A DNA stretch of 64,000 nt from Archilochus colubris (lineage: Eukaryota; Chordata; Aves; Apodiformes; Trochilidae): the NCBI GenBank assembly GCA_023079485.1, contig CM041091.1:35211093-35275092 (forward strand), given 5' to 3'. Position 1 is the stretch's first letter. Every line of letters starts with the position of its first letter. Under the pieces are notes generated by a model that was not told the DNA's origin, did no database searches, and was given only the letters and a program-made list of their open reading frames with translations. The position numbers and the translations under genes were made by a program. Positions 36,657 to 48,653 of the stretch are shown here, one piece after another.

Positions 36657-39360
36657 ACCGCGGCCGGACACCGGGGGGGTCTGCGTGGGCAGCGCTCTGT
36701 TCCCCGTCCCGGGCTGCCGCCCCGGCCGGCCTGGGATGCCGGTGGCTGTGGGACGCGGGTCTCCGGGGAATGTCCGGTGGTGACCGTCCTGGGCGGGTCG
36801 GGCCCTTCTGCTGGGGGGTTAGGGGGAGGTTGTTGGAATGTTTGGAGTGTCAGAAGCGAGAACTTGGAGTGCCCCGCCCGGCTACCCCTCTTGTGTCCCC
36901 CCGCAGGGCCCGAGCTCCCGCCTGCCCTCCCGAGACCTTTCGCACGTTGTGACATGGAAACGCGGTTCTCTTTGTGCCCGGTGTAGTGCAGCCACACACA
37001 CACCAGGAACATTTCTTGTCCCTGCAAATAAGGCGAGTGCAACAGTTGGTCCTGCTGGTAAGCAGGAGAAGGCGGCTTGCTCGCAAATTTGCGTGAATTA
37101 AGGTAGATGTTTCCCAGTATCTGGAGTCGCAGCCAGGCTTCCGAACCTCCTGGGCTGTGTCCCGGGGGAATCCTGGAGCTGGCGAAGTTGGAGGCAAAGC
37201 AGTTCTGGGACTGAGCAGTGCCGGCCCGTCACGTACCGCTCAGGGAGTGCTTCTGGGGGTTTGCAGCTCTGGAGGCAGCCTTGTCTGGTGGGGACCTGGG
37301 TCCAGACTTGTGCTGCGTGTGTCAGCCCGGGCCGCGCTTCCTGCGCCGGCCCTGTGCACAAATCGCTGGGTGCGGTACAGGCAGCGCAACTGCGTGGCTC
37401 TCCTGGGCTTCCCCCGATCTTCACAGTTCGCTTTGTTTTTTCGTCATCTTGAAGGCTGATCATGCTTTGATTAAGACACGTGTAGTTGAAGGATGCAGTT
37501 CATGTGTTCACTAAGGTTATCAAACGTTGACAAATTGTCCCTGCAGTTATTATTACACTGAAATGTGTCAGTTCATAGTAAATGAACACTGAAAATACTC
37601 CATAATAATTTTGATTATTATGGCCCTAGGCTTGTTCAGTATCCATGAGCCAGGCTGCATGGTCGTCAGTTGGATTTCTGCCGACAGTCACTGCTGTGTG
37701 TCCCAATTGCTGGAAGTGGTCTTTCTGTTTGACCTGAGCTGCTCTCTGACGTGAGATTGTTTTTACCTGTGTCAAATCTTGTTGTCCAGAGTGCTCTCCT
37801 GCCTTCTCTTGCAGTGGAGAGTGGTACAAGCAGCGGCTTTGGAGCACTTTCATGTAAGAAATTCTGTGCTGTCAGACTGCATGCTTTCCTGGGTGTTCTG
37901 GTTGTTGCTGGAGGCTCGTTCCTGGATAACACGAAGGGTGTTGTTTATCATTCAGCATAACTGAAGAGGGGAACACTTCTGCTCTAGCAAGTGACTTCCG
38001 ATGAAAAATTAGTTTTCTACAGCAACAAACCTGAGGTTATTTGGATATGTTCCACTGCAGGGTGGGGAATGGAAAGACTGGTTTGAGCTTTTGTGATTAC
38101 ACTTCTGGTTTGTTGCTGTTGGAGTTGGGGCTGGTGGCTGCCCCATCAGGTTTCTGGAGTACAGCACAGATGGCTTTAGCTTGGTTTGAGCTACACCTTG
38201 GAGCTGTCAGTGGCAGCTTCTGAACTTGCCCAGCAAGCAGATGAGAAAGAAATTTCTCTGCTATGACTTGAAGTGATTTCTGTTATAAACAAAGACTCAT
38301 GCAGTGATAGACTTTACCTGAGTTGGGCTGGAAAACCATTTCAAGTTCCTTTAATCCATTTTTCTCATTTCTGATTTCACATTTTATTTAGTGATATGTT
38401 TTGTAATTAAACACTGCATTTTTAGTCAGGTTTTGTGGGACCTCTCTGTAATGCTGTCTGCTTTCACAGCACAGAAACCCGGGTCAGGTGGATGGTCATG
38501 TCCCAGTACCCCACCAGAAGCCTCTGGGTAGCATTCCTGCCCTGTGCCTGCCCCCAGTGTGGCTGCTCCATGGCTGGCGTCCTGGGTGAAGGGCTGGGTC
38601 AGGGGTCTTGGGGATGCTGCTGAGTTCTTACCCCACCCTGGGTGGATTTGTGCTCCCCTTCATGTGCCACCAGCATCTCAGTGGTGGTTCTGTGGTGAAG
38701 CTCTCTCTGATTTGTTTCAGGCAGCCAGATAGATGTGTTAACCGTGCAGGAGCAGCACACTTTGCCCTTTGGATGTGCTTGATAGGAGTGCTCCTTGCTT
38801 GTCTGGCATGTGCTGTACCTGTAAATTCTCTTCAGTTGTAACCAGTGTTTTATAAAAGAATAATTTTAAATACCCTTGATAGACAGTTTTATCTGAGGCA
38901 GATAGTATCTTAGATCTCAGGTATTGCTGACCTGGCTACGCTATTGCAAGGAGAAAATTGCTATTTTTTGCTCTTGGGTTGCCAGAAGCAAGTTTTAACA
39001 TACTGGTTTGCTCCTGCCAGCTATCTGCATCCACTAATAACCTGTTGCAGTGCTCATGAATAAAGATGCTAGCAGTGAAGGACTGTGCCTGGTTTATTTC
39101 ATTCCTTGAGTAGTTTTGCTGCTTCATTAAAAATGTTAATGTGGCTACAAATATTCTTCAAAGTTAGATGAGCATGTGCAGATCATGAATATGAATGTGT
39201 ATGATTTTTTTTGTACATTTGTGTTTACTTAAGCATTTAGTGTTTGTTTTGCTGTATAAACATTTCCTGGGTTTTATCACAATATATTTTTGCAAACAGC
39301 AAGAGATGGAGTTCAGATTGCCTGTGGGCCTCTCTTTTTCCCTCCTCTGATGCACCTCTC

Positions 39361-39422
39361 TGTGGCAGGGGGGTTGGACTAGGTGTTCTTTGAAGGTTCC
39401 TTCCAGCCCAAACCATTCTGAG
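39361..39422 (+). mobile_element. CR1 LINE 3'-tail fragment
   Basis: GGGGGGTTGGACTAGGTG followed by TTCCTTCCAGCCCAAACCATTCTG matches the CR1 3' untranslated tail in plus orientation. The terminal ATTCTATG repeats have decayed. Only about 60 bases are clear, so the copy is short or old. It lies in INPP5A intron 1 in the same direction as the gene. Confidence 0.8.
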
Positions 39423-42400
39423 GTAGGAGTCTCCTACTTGATGCAGAGACTTTTTCACCACTGTTTCCTCATTCTCTTTGGTTCCTCTGCCTGCACTCAC
39501 AAAATTCCTTATTTACCTTTCCATGAGCCTGCTGCTGTAGTGGTCACAAAATCAATCTGCCTGGCACTTGACTGCCCAGGATTTTAATTGCTTTAACGTG
39601 CTGCCTTTTTTTTCTTATCTGCTGTATCCTTTTCATTCTTTTCAGCTGCTTTTTAACAGCTTAATGCTGTCTGTCTTCTGTTCAGGGGGTCCCCAGGCCT
39701 TCTGGCCAGCCTCCATCCTCCTGCCTGGGAGACAGCTCCCAGGGACTGTGGGACCATGTGTAGTGAAGAAACTTCATCACTCTGTGTCTCACCCTTGGGA
39801 CCATGAGAGCTGTGGTTGTTGCTGCTGGATGGAGGCAGATGGAGATCTGCGCAATTCAGTTTTTGTTGTTGGCTCAGAGGTTTGGTTTGTTTGTTACTGT
39901 TATATATTTATCTGGATGCACTCACAAAATATTGATAAACCTCCTTAGTGCTTACACTTGGAAGTGGTACCTTTCTGGTTATCCTCTTGCTGTGTTTCAG
40001 TGTTAGGTGACTTTAGCAATCCATGCTATTTAAACCTCTAGGCTTAGATCTTTAGGGTAAGGTTTTCCAATATACCCAGCAGACTTAGCCCTGTGGTCTC
40101 ACATTTCTGCTTGGGTGGGGAAATTGTTTGCTCCAATTGCCTTTGAAATTGAAATATGTGAGCCTAAGTCAGGCAGATGCTTCTGAAAACATTTCCTTCA
40201 CTCTTCATGCTGCTGAATATATGTAGCACTTCTCCAGTGGGAGGCAGGCACAGTTCTTAAATTCTCAGCACAAACTTAGGCCAGAATAGAAGCATAATGA
40301 TGGCAAGAAAGGTAAAAGCTAAATGGAATGCATAATTTTAGTAGTTTAAAAGAAGAAGAAGGGGGAGAAGGTAGTCCAGGGAATTGCAGTATGGTGCTGG
40401 GGTACTGGTACTCAAGATCCTTTAAAGACAAACAGCATTACAGTCCTACCGGTGTTTCCTTTGACTGTATAAAGTACTGGCCTTCACCTACTCAATATTT
40501 GGGTGAAAGTCTCCTTTTCTCTTACAGTGTACAAAGAGGGCAGGGGTGGAGTTTCTTATAACAAGTCCTCTTTGTGGTAGTGGGTGTATTATAAGTGTGC
40601 TTATCGCTTTAATTCCAAGGATGGACTTGGAATATCCTTTGCTTCTCTTAAGTGTTGAAGTCAAGTGTTCAAGTACAAATAATTCCATAGGAATTTTTAA
40701 AATCAGCCTGTTTTTTAATGATCACAGTGTAGATGTCTCCTCGCCTGAATAGTGATTTAAATTTTGTGGAGAATTTAAAACGTTAGGATGGAAAATGTTG
40801 TAATTACGTTTTGATTTCTGAGTAAGTATTAAGACTAGAATGTTTCAAGTAAGGGCCCTCTCTTTTCTACAAGTCATAGGTACTAGATTGAGTGGAAGAT
40901 AATGTTGGGATTCACTGTCATTTTTAAACAAGTTTTACTTCACTGCTGAGAAACACTTCATCCTTACTGTCAGAATGTGTTGATGTTGTCTGGAGTGGAA
41001 GAAAGCTGAACAACAGGGTTCATATAAAGGAGAGTGTCTTTGTGAGGTCTTTAAAAGCCTGTGGAGTATTTCTGCAGATGCAGTGGGGCTGGCTGGCTGC
41101 AGCACCTCGCTGCCGGCTGTGGAAGGAGCCCTCGTGGGTCACCCTAGTGGGCCAGAGGTGGGCTGCAGCTTCCTGGGTCCCACCCAGGACCTGCTCTGCC
41201 TTGATCCTGAGGGCACTGCCCCAGCCCCCTTGTTCATAACCTTGCTTTCTCTGAAGCTGTAAAGTTGTGGGCTCATCACTGAGGACACACAATCTAGGAA
41301 CACGTGATCTTGAGCCATAAAGTAGGCCAAAGAAAAAGCATTTTTCAGTGTTTTCTATTATGAGAACCCTAAAAATAATTTCCAATCGATTTTTGCACTC
41401 CTTACTTTCTGTTTCATGGTTATTTACATGTCTTCATTCTCATTTAATTGTTTGTTGTGTGAGTGCCACTGTTACTTTCTTAAATACTGTTGTCTTTCTA
41501 AGGCAGAATCACAAATTAACTTTTTTGCTCTGGTTGCTGCTGTACTCATTTTGTGCTTTAGGAGACTCTTTGACTATTCTAAACTCCTTTCCAGGAGGTG
41601 AAATTCTGAGATAGATCAGAGTTTGATAATACCTAAATATGTGAAAATCACAATGGAGAAGGCAAATCTGTTTTGTTACCCTTCGCAGTGCTTTTGCATT
41701 TGAAAAAAGTATTTTTACTAATCAAAGAATCTGTCTCATCTTGGGAATGAAGTTGTTGTCACATTACCAGCAGGATACAGCTGTTGGCCCAGATGTGCAG
41801 CTGAAGAAAGCTGAGCAGTGGCCCAGCTGGCTGCTGATTAGCCCTTGCTTTGTGTGTAGTTCTTGATCTGCTGCTGTGAAGAGGTGATTTGGTTTGAAAC
41901 TCCTTCACTATCTCATTTCCTTTTCTGTGACTGGGGATGCACCTTTTACAAGGTCTATCTTAAATCCTTCACAGCGTGGTTGGAAAAGGTCCAAAGTGCT
42001 AGTGCTGATGTACAGCATCATTCTTTAGAATTCAGCTCTAGGGCTGAGCTAGGGCTGCCAAGAGCAGTCCAGCAGTGGTGTTGGTGGGTTGTGGATCGGC
42101 AGTGCAGCCACTCCATGCTGTGGTCCAGGGTCACTTCCTTGCTGGTTTGTGGGTGACTCTGCCACCCTCCCCTGCCCCTCACCATCTACCCCATGGGGTG
42201 CAGAAAACAGGCGCAGCTGAGAGCAAGCTGCAGAGCAGGTTCCCCTTGTAAATGTAAGTAAGAATCAAGACCTGCAACTGAAGCAGTGATGCATTGTGCA
42301 TCCACGTACATCTAACATTTAAAAGCTCTTATCTGCTTTGCTGAGGAAGACTGGAGCAGGAATAGTACAGGCAACACGAGGTGTTTTGTTTTTTTTCTCG

Positions 42401-43671
42401 CCAGGGTGAAGTTGTACACTTAAAATCACTTTTTTCTCTAAAAATAATAAATTTTCTTTTTAGTAGATATTTTTACATTTCTCAGGGCAAACCAGTTTAA
42501 ATTAGATGCTTGTAAAGTGTTTAGCCTCCCTTAAGCAGGAAACTCTGAAGGTTATCTTGTAGACTGTCTTCTCTCTCCTTTTGATTAAGTGTTATAAACA
42601 TGAAAGCATGTGTTTATATGAGAAAGTAATAGTGGCATTATATAATTACAGTTTTCTGTTAATGTGGATTTATATCAGGTGGAGTAGAGTTAGTATTTTG
42701 CAACTTGCTGGATTGCCACAATTTGTCAGTGTATCAGTGTGATTGTTTAAGATGATTTAATTCCCAAAATACTTGAATATGAAATTGTGCAGAGGGAGTA
42801 GGATGCTTTGGGAAGAGTGCTTTACATGTAAACCTATTAGTTGGTATGGATGTTCTCACCCACAGACAAATTTTAAAAGCTTTGTTTCTGTTTCAAAGTT
42901 CTCATTAGAAATATTCTTACCGCAGGATTTTACATCAAAGGGAGATGCACTTAGAATACCAGGAAAGCCCTCATGATTTCATGATTTTTCTAAAAGGCTG
43001 ATCTGTTGTTTACTTTTTCCCTTTCCTGTTATTTATTTCATTGTACTGTTTATATCTTCCAGCCATGCAAATGTATTTCCTCTTTTTATCACAAATGCTT
43101 TCTTTCCCATTCTCTTCCTTATGCATTCTTGCCTCCTCCTGGAAGCTCTTCCCTTATTCTTCACTTATCGTTTAAAGTGAGGGCATCAAATGCTTTTAGT
43201 ATGTGAACCTTACCAAAAAAGGTCAACATTAGCCTGACCTAATACTTCATATTTTCTAACCCTTTTCAAGTTGTAAGCACTTGTCTCCATGAGACATCAG
43301 CTGTCCTCCAAGGAGCCTGTTTGTAAAGAGTTTAAAACAGAATGTGGAGTTGCCTGCTGCGTGCTGTTCCTTGACATCTTCAGAGGTGCTAGCAGCACAG
43401 CATTCTGTCCCTGGGAGGAACCTGTGTTTGGTCAGCCTTCAGAGGCTACTCAAATGTGTCCATTGGTGCTGATGCCATACAGAAGCCATGCACTTCTCTT
43501 TTCAGGGATGTAGGAGTGAGATGTCCTGAACTGGCACTGAAGCAAGGTTGTCTGTGTGTGTTTCTTTGCAACGCAGGCAGAGCAGCAACTGTCCATGTTG
43601 CTGTCCCCCAGAACATCCTGTAGAAAAATTACTGCTTTGGGGTTAAAGGTGTTTTTCAGTCATTATCAGGA

Positions 43672-43764
43672 GTGGTTTGGTGGTGGAGCGCTAGTCTAGG
43701 CTGTGGAAGCCAGGTTTCAGTTTGTGTTCAGCTCATAGTTCCTGTGAGCTCTGGGCAAGTGGCA
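43672..43764 (+). repeat. Possible MIR/CORE-SINE fragment
   Basis: GGTGGTGGAGCGCTAG resembles a tRNA-type A box. It is followed by GGAAGCCAGG, and then CTGTGAGCTCTGGGCAAGT (43742-43760), close to the MIR segment CTGTGTGACCTTGGGCAAGT at the expected spacing. Divergence is high, as expected of an ancient amniote copy. It lies in INPP5A intron 1, sense orientation. Confidence 0.45.
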
Positions 43765-46296
43765 CCCATCCCACAGGCATCCATGCATCAAGCTGCCACC
43801 AGAGGTGTTCCTGTGCTTGTGGCAGGCTGCAGGCCCAGGTGGAATGTCACTGGCAGTGATGGCTCTACTTTGCTTTTAGGAGGATGCTCTGAAGGTTATG
43901 CAGTTGAAGCTGGTGAGATGGGCAGCTGTGGTGGCACAGTGACGGGTGAGTGGTCCGGGCTGGAGCAGGCTGTGCCAGGTGTCCCTCTTGAAAGGCCACA
44001 TGACTGAGCCCAGGGGTGATAAGGCAGTGTGTCTCCTGGGGGAGACCCAGGGTGGTGGCTCATTCTTCCCCTTTAGCTGGAGAAAAGCAGAGAAGCACTG
44101 CACACAGCTTGCACGGGCATGTACCACATGTCATTACTGGAGAAGTTCCTGGCCAAAGAAAGGCTTCGTTCATGAGCTGTGTGAGCTTCCTGCTTCCTAA
44201 GAGGTTCCTTTGGCTTATGCAAGCACCAGAGAAGGACAAAACTAGCTCTTCATAGAGTTTTTTGATGCCTGTCTACTTACAGGAGAAAGGAAAAGCGAGG
44301 GAAGATGCTCTCAGTCTGTGTTTTGGTGAGGCTTGGGGGGACTGTTTACACGATGCTAGGTAATACTGCCTCTCACTCAAAAGTTCACATCTCTCAAAAG
44401 GCTTCTCTGGCAGAGCTCAGGAGGAGCGGCTGATCGCCAGCCTGGGGCACCACAGGAACATGCTGTATCCAAAACTCATTTGTTGTACTGTTCAACGAGG
44501 TAGAGCTGCCTCTACTTGTTCTCTCTTCATTATCCAGTTCCCATTGCATTCTTGAAAAGAGATTCATTTATTTTTTTTTATTGCCCTTGAATGTATCAGC
44601 AAGCTATGGCAGATTAATGGATGGGTTTTTTGGGCTGGCTGCACATCATGCTGCTAGCAGTGAGCAGCAGACAGGCTTTGTGAGCAGGATGTAATTCTGA
44701 ATTCTTTCCTTAAATCCTTTTAAGCAATATCTGAAGTTTTTTTCTGGTGTGGCAGACTCTAATTTTAGAGGCTTTACCAGTTCCAGTGGGAAAAGCAAGA
44801 CTGTTTTCCCAAAGAGACTTTTCAGAAATGTACGCTGAACTCAGTGTTTATTTACATGTCAACCAAACATGAAAAGAAATTGTTCAGAAATTACTTGAGG
44901 GAAATCTGTATTTGTTAAGAACTATCGGGTAGTGCTAGCTATGTTTTAATTACTTCAGAGTTCTTGTTTACTTATGGACAGAATTAGAGCTTTTTGTAAA
45001 ACTAATCGGGCAGTGAAGACCTTTATACCTTATGTTGGTTGGATCCGTTATTGCAGCAGATTTGCACTAAAAAGGTACCTTTTGACAAAAGCATTGGCTG
45101 TTTGTGTCCCCGACCTCACAATTCAAGATGTTTTTTTAAAACAGCTGTTCAAAGTGGAAGTGTTGGTCTAGAATTCCTACCACACTTCTTTTTTGAAGAA
45201 GAAGAAATGGGATAATGTTTTTTGGTTTTTTTTTTAATTTAAAATTCAAATGTTGTCAGGCACATGAAGGAGTCAAGAGCTGGGTGGAATGATAGGACCA
45301 ACCCACTCATTTCAGAGAACTGGATGTGACCCAAAAATATTGTGCTAAAGCAAGTTTGTTTTCATGAGCTGGCAATGTTCATGAAACATGTTCTGGGCTG
45401 GAAGGACGGACCTTATCCAGGCTTGGCTGCTTGCAAGACCGTGAAGCCAGTTCTCATTTTTCTTGTAGGACAGCAGTTTTTAGCAAAGAGAAAGTACAAA
45501 GTCTTTTCCCTTCAGTTGTCTGTACTAAATATTAAAGTATTTGTGATCTGTGACCACTGTGCACCTTTCACTTATCTCAACAAAGATCTTTAATATAATT
45601 TAAGAAAAGGTGGGAAAGGATCTTCTTGTTCTTACAAGCTGTCGGTGCTGTTAGTCTTATTGAAGTGTGTGTGGAATGTTCATGGTTTGCCAGAATCAGG
45701 AGAGATAGGGCTGTGTAAGCTGGGTGAAGGGATATCTCCTTGACTGAGTAGGTAGGTGGATGCTGAGTGAGTCTGTAAGGTCTTACTGTTGATCACTGAG
45801 CCAAGTCAACCACAGGCAACTTTGCCTTTAAAAGTATTCTATCAAGTAGGCTATGAAAAGTCATGAAAAAACAGCTAAAAAGGCTTTACATCTTGAGATA
45901 CAAGATGATTGGTAGAGCTACTGAAACACTGTTTGATTAAATATTATAGACATTTCTTTCAGTTCAGCAAATTCTGAATTCTGGCATTTTTTGGTTACTG
46001 TTCCTGTTGGTGTGAGTGGCATCAGGACTAACAGTGGACATGTGCTGTTATGGTCTGAAAAAGATGTGCAGAAATAGTTCTAAATCCAGTGCTGCTCCCT
46101 TCATTTACACTCAATTTTTGTCTTTTATTGCCTTTTGCTAAGGCATTGCACTGACAGCTTTGCATAATGTGCCCTGGCTGCACCAAGGGATCAGGTGCTA
46201 GAAGTCTGTGTTTCCTGTGGTGTCTTGGCCAGGTATATCAGTGAAACACGGTGGTGGGGATTTATCTTCAGAGTTTAAAAATGTGGTTTAGTTGTT

Positions 46297-46310
46297 TGTG
46301 TGTGTGTGTG
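46297..46310 (+). repeat. Short (TG)7 microsatellite
   Basis: Seven TG units followed by a TTTGG-type GT-rich stretch. A simple repeat within INPP5A intron 1. Confidence 0.75.
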
Positions 46311-47083
46311 TTTGGTTTGGTTTTATGGTTGGGATTTAGGGATGGTGGTGGTGTTTCTGTTGTTGGATTGTGGATTCTTTAATATTATGCAAGGAACTGA
46401 CTCCTAACAGTGAACTTGGAGAAAATGTGATGTGAATAGGTGGTGAGAAATACTGCCACAGTGAACTTAATTTCATGTGTGTTACTAAGGAGATGGTAAA
46501 GCTCTCCATTCCTTGTTATTTTTAAGCGTAGCCTATACTTCCATGGTAGTGTGTTTTCTTGGAGCAGTGCTCTCCTTTCTTGCCTGGTTTGTACCTTTCC
46601 TCCTTTTTTTATTGCCAGTGGTCAAAGATGGTTAAAATGGAAAATTCTCATGTCTGAAACTACACTGCATAAATATTTCAAAAGTATATGTAAGGTCTGC
46701 TAGATTTTTAGATACCTAAAATGCAAGAAGTGACTGAACTAAGTATGGTGTCTGATTTTAGCTCGTGGACCTGGAGAGTCTAGTGACAAGTACAATTTCC
46801 AATCCAAATGCATTGTAAATGATAGTGTCTACTGAGAAGACAGTCTCAGTATGGGAAAACAGTGTTTGTAAAACCTTCCTAAAATTCAGTGCCTGGTATA
46901 GAGCCTGGAGGACAGCAAGAGTTTGGAAAAATGCAAAACAATCACCAACAGATGCTGCATTAACAAAGCTCATTTAAATATCCTGTACACCAGACAAGTA
47001 AATAATTGCTGTGTGCTCAGTTAGCAGAGATGGAGGTATCTAGTGCTTGGAATATACATTTTGTTTTTACACTATGGTGTGGC

Positions 47084-47097
47084 TTTTTTTTTTTTTT
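47084..47097 (+). repeat. Poly(T) tract of 14
   Basis: An uninterrupted T14 followed by CTCTCC. It looks like a pyrimidine tract, but no AG with an open exon after it resembles INPP5A sequence. Confidence 0.75.
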
Positions 47098-48555
47098 CTC
47101 TCCTAATAATATGCTGAGTTTTCCTTAAGTAATGTAACTGAGAATATTGAATAGCTGCACATCAGTGAAGTGTCTGAAATCGATTGATTCCTTTGCTGTT
47201 TGGAGCTAACCTTTCCCATCCTCTGCCCTAATTCCCATCACAGGGAGATGATGTTTAGTGGTGAGTGTGGCTTGGAGAGGAAACCCATCATATGGTAGAG
47301 TTTGGATCTGAAAGTTAAGGATTATGAGAACCAGTTCTTAAAAAGCCTTTATTCCTTGCTGGTCTGTGAAAATGGCCATTGTGGGTGTTCTTGGTTTGTG
47401 GCACCAAATACTGTGCTACTTTTGAAGTTGTTCAGCAGCTCAGTAAGCATAGTGATAACACGTGAAATGTACAGTTGTCTGGAATGGCCTCTATCTAAAC
47501 TGCCTTGTGTCAGAGAGATTTGCTCATCTCTCTGATAAATCACTGAGCATGAAACCAAGGCAGGGGGCAAAAGATTGCCTACTTTAATGTAATAATGCTT
47601 CAGACTGTTGCTGACACTATCACTGCATCTTGTTTACTTACTTGAGCATTCACTGCAAACATTGGCAGCATCAGACTCAGGCTTTAAAAAAGGAGGGAAT
47701 ATGCTATCTCTGTTCTATCATGTTTTCTTTAATTGGGTATTTTTTAAATAAGTCTGCCATCTTCATTTGGCAAGGCATCCTTAAATCTAGCCATGAGAAG
47801 TACTGCTTGCCACCTGGGAACTGCTTTTTCATTCTTCTTTGCTTTTCTTCCCTCCCCCGCTCCCAAGGTGCTATTGTTTTGTTTTGTTTTTTAAAGTCAG
47901 AGTAGACGTCCTCACAAATGATGGAAAGTGATTTCATTTTTTACAGCCTTCATATGATGAACTTGCTGAAAGCTGCTGGGAGCTGCTGGTTTCCTGTGAG
48001 CTGGAGCAAGTGGCATGTCTGCAGGAGTGGTTGCATGTGCTCCCACATGGGGTGCTGGAGATAACATGGAGATAGAAACAGATGAGTTTCTGGATTTGTA
48101 CCAAAAAACTGCTGATTTTGCTAGTTCAGCAACAGCTAGGACTAGTCTCTGGACATAGGTTCTTTTTTCAACTTGTAAACCAGAATGGGTTGTTTTTTAG
48201 GATCTTATTTAAAACCATGGTAGTTTTAAAACCATTTTGCAAATAGCTAAAGAGTACAAATCCCTAACATTGATCACTGTTAGTTGTCTTCTTTCAGGAT
48301 TGTTTCATTATTTGGTATATTGCAGCAATATGTTTTATACTAAGTCAGGCTTTCCTGTCACCAAAGATGAGCTCTGTCACATTCTTTTATTTAGTAAGCA
48401 AGAAGCACTTAGTCGCTCAGTTTGTGTGTTTTCATCATGTTTTCAACCTAGTCTTTGTTTCAGCAATGTTTTTAATAAACATCTTTGTTTACTAAAAAAT
48501 CATAATTTTGTACATGGTTTTATGGAAAAGTTTGGAGAGAGGTGGGCTGTGTGTT

Positions 48556-48653
48556 TCTCTTGCTCCTGGTTGTTCTCTTGCTCCTGGTTGTTCTCTTGCT
48601 CCTGGTTGTTCTCTTGCTCCTGGTTGTTCTCTTGCTCCTGGTTGTTCTCTTGC
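48556..48653 (+). repeat. 18-bp minisatellite, 5.4 perfect copies
   Basis: The unit TCTCTTGCTCCTGGTTGT occurs five times without a single difference (48556-48645), then a partial sixth copy (48646-48653) leads into diverged sequence. Because 18 is divisible by three, the frame stays open through the array on both strands (plus FSCSWL, minus QEQENN repeats), but no gene surrounds it. Perfect identity between units points to recent expansion or active homogenisation. It lies in INPP5A intron 1. Confidence 0.95.

Larger units (their letters stand above)
35690..36960 (+). promoter_or_regulatory. INPP5A: CpG island and promoter of INPP5A
   Basis: Very GC-rich sequence, dense in unmethylated-type CpG, surrounds exon 1, with a weaker shoulder reaching about 37.4 kb. 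CpG is densest at about 35.8-36.75 kb. It contains C-rich Sp1/KLF-type boxes (for example CCACCCCCGCCCCCC near 36080-36095 and CCCCGCCCCGCC near 36251-36262) and short GGC/GCA runs near 36190-36213. Housekeeping-type promoters of broadly expressed genes look like this. Boundaries are by eye and approximate. The long open frames on both strands here come from the lack of AT-rich stop codons and are not evidence of protein. Confidence 0.9.

Noticed and set aside
36576..36986. INPP5A frame continuing open to 36986
   Set aside because: Similarity to INPP5A ends exactly at the GTAAGT donor at 36651; the rest is intron read-through.
36113..37042. Long minus-strand open frame (309 codons) antisense to INPP5A exon 1
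   Set aside because: Same cause: few stops in GC-rich DNA and the shadow of exon 1. No recognisable protein.
42593..42618. Hairpin TATAAACA/TGTTTATA
   Set aside because: Short 8-bp AT-rich stem with a poorly pairing interior; not distinguishable from chance.
48556..48653. CRISPR-like array
   Set aside because: Units are contiguous with no spacers and the genome is vertebrate; it is a minisatellite.
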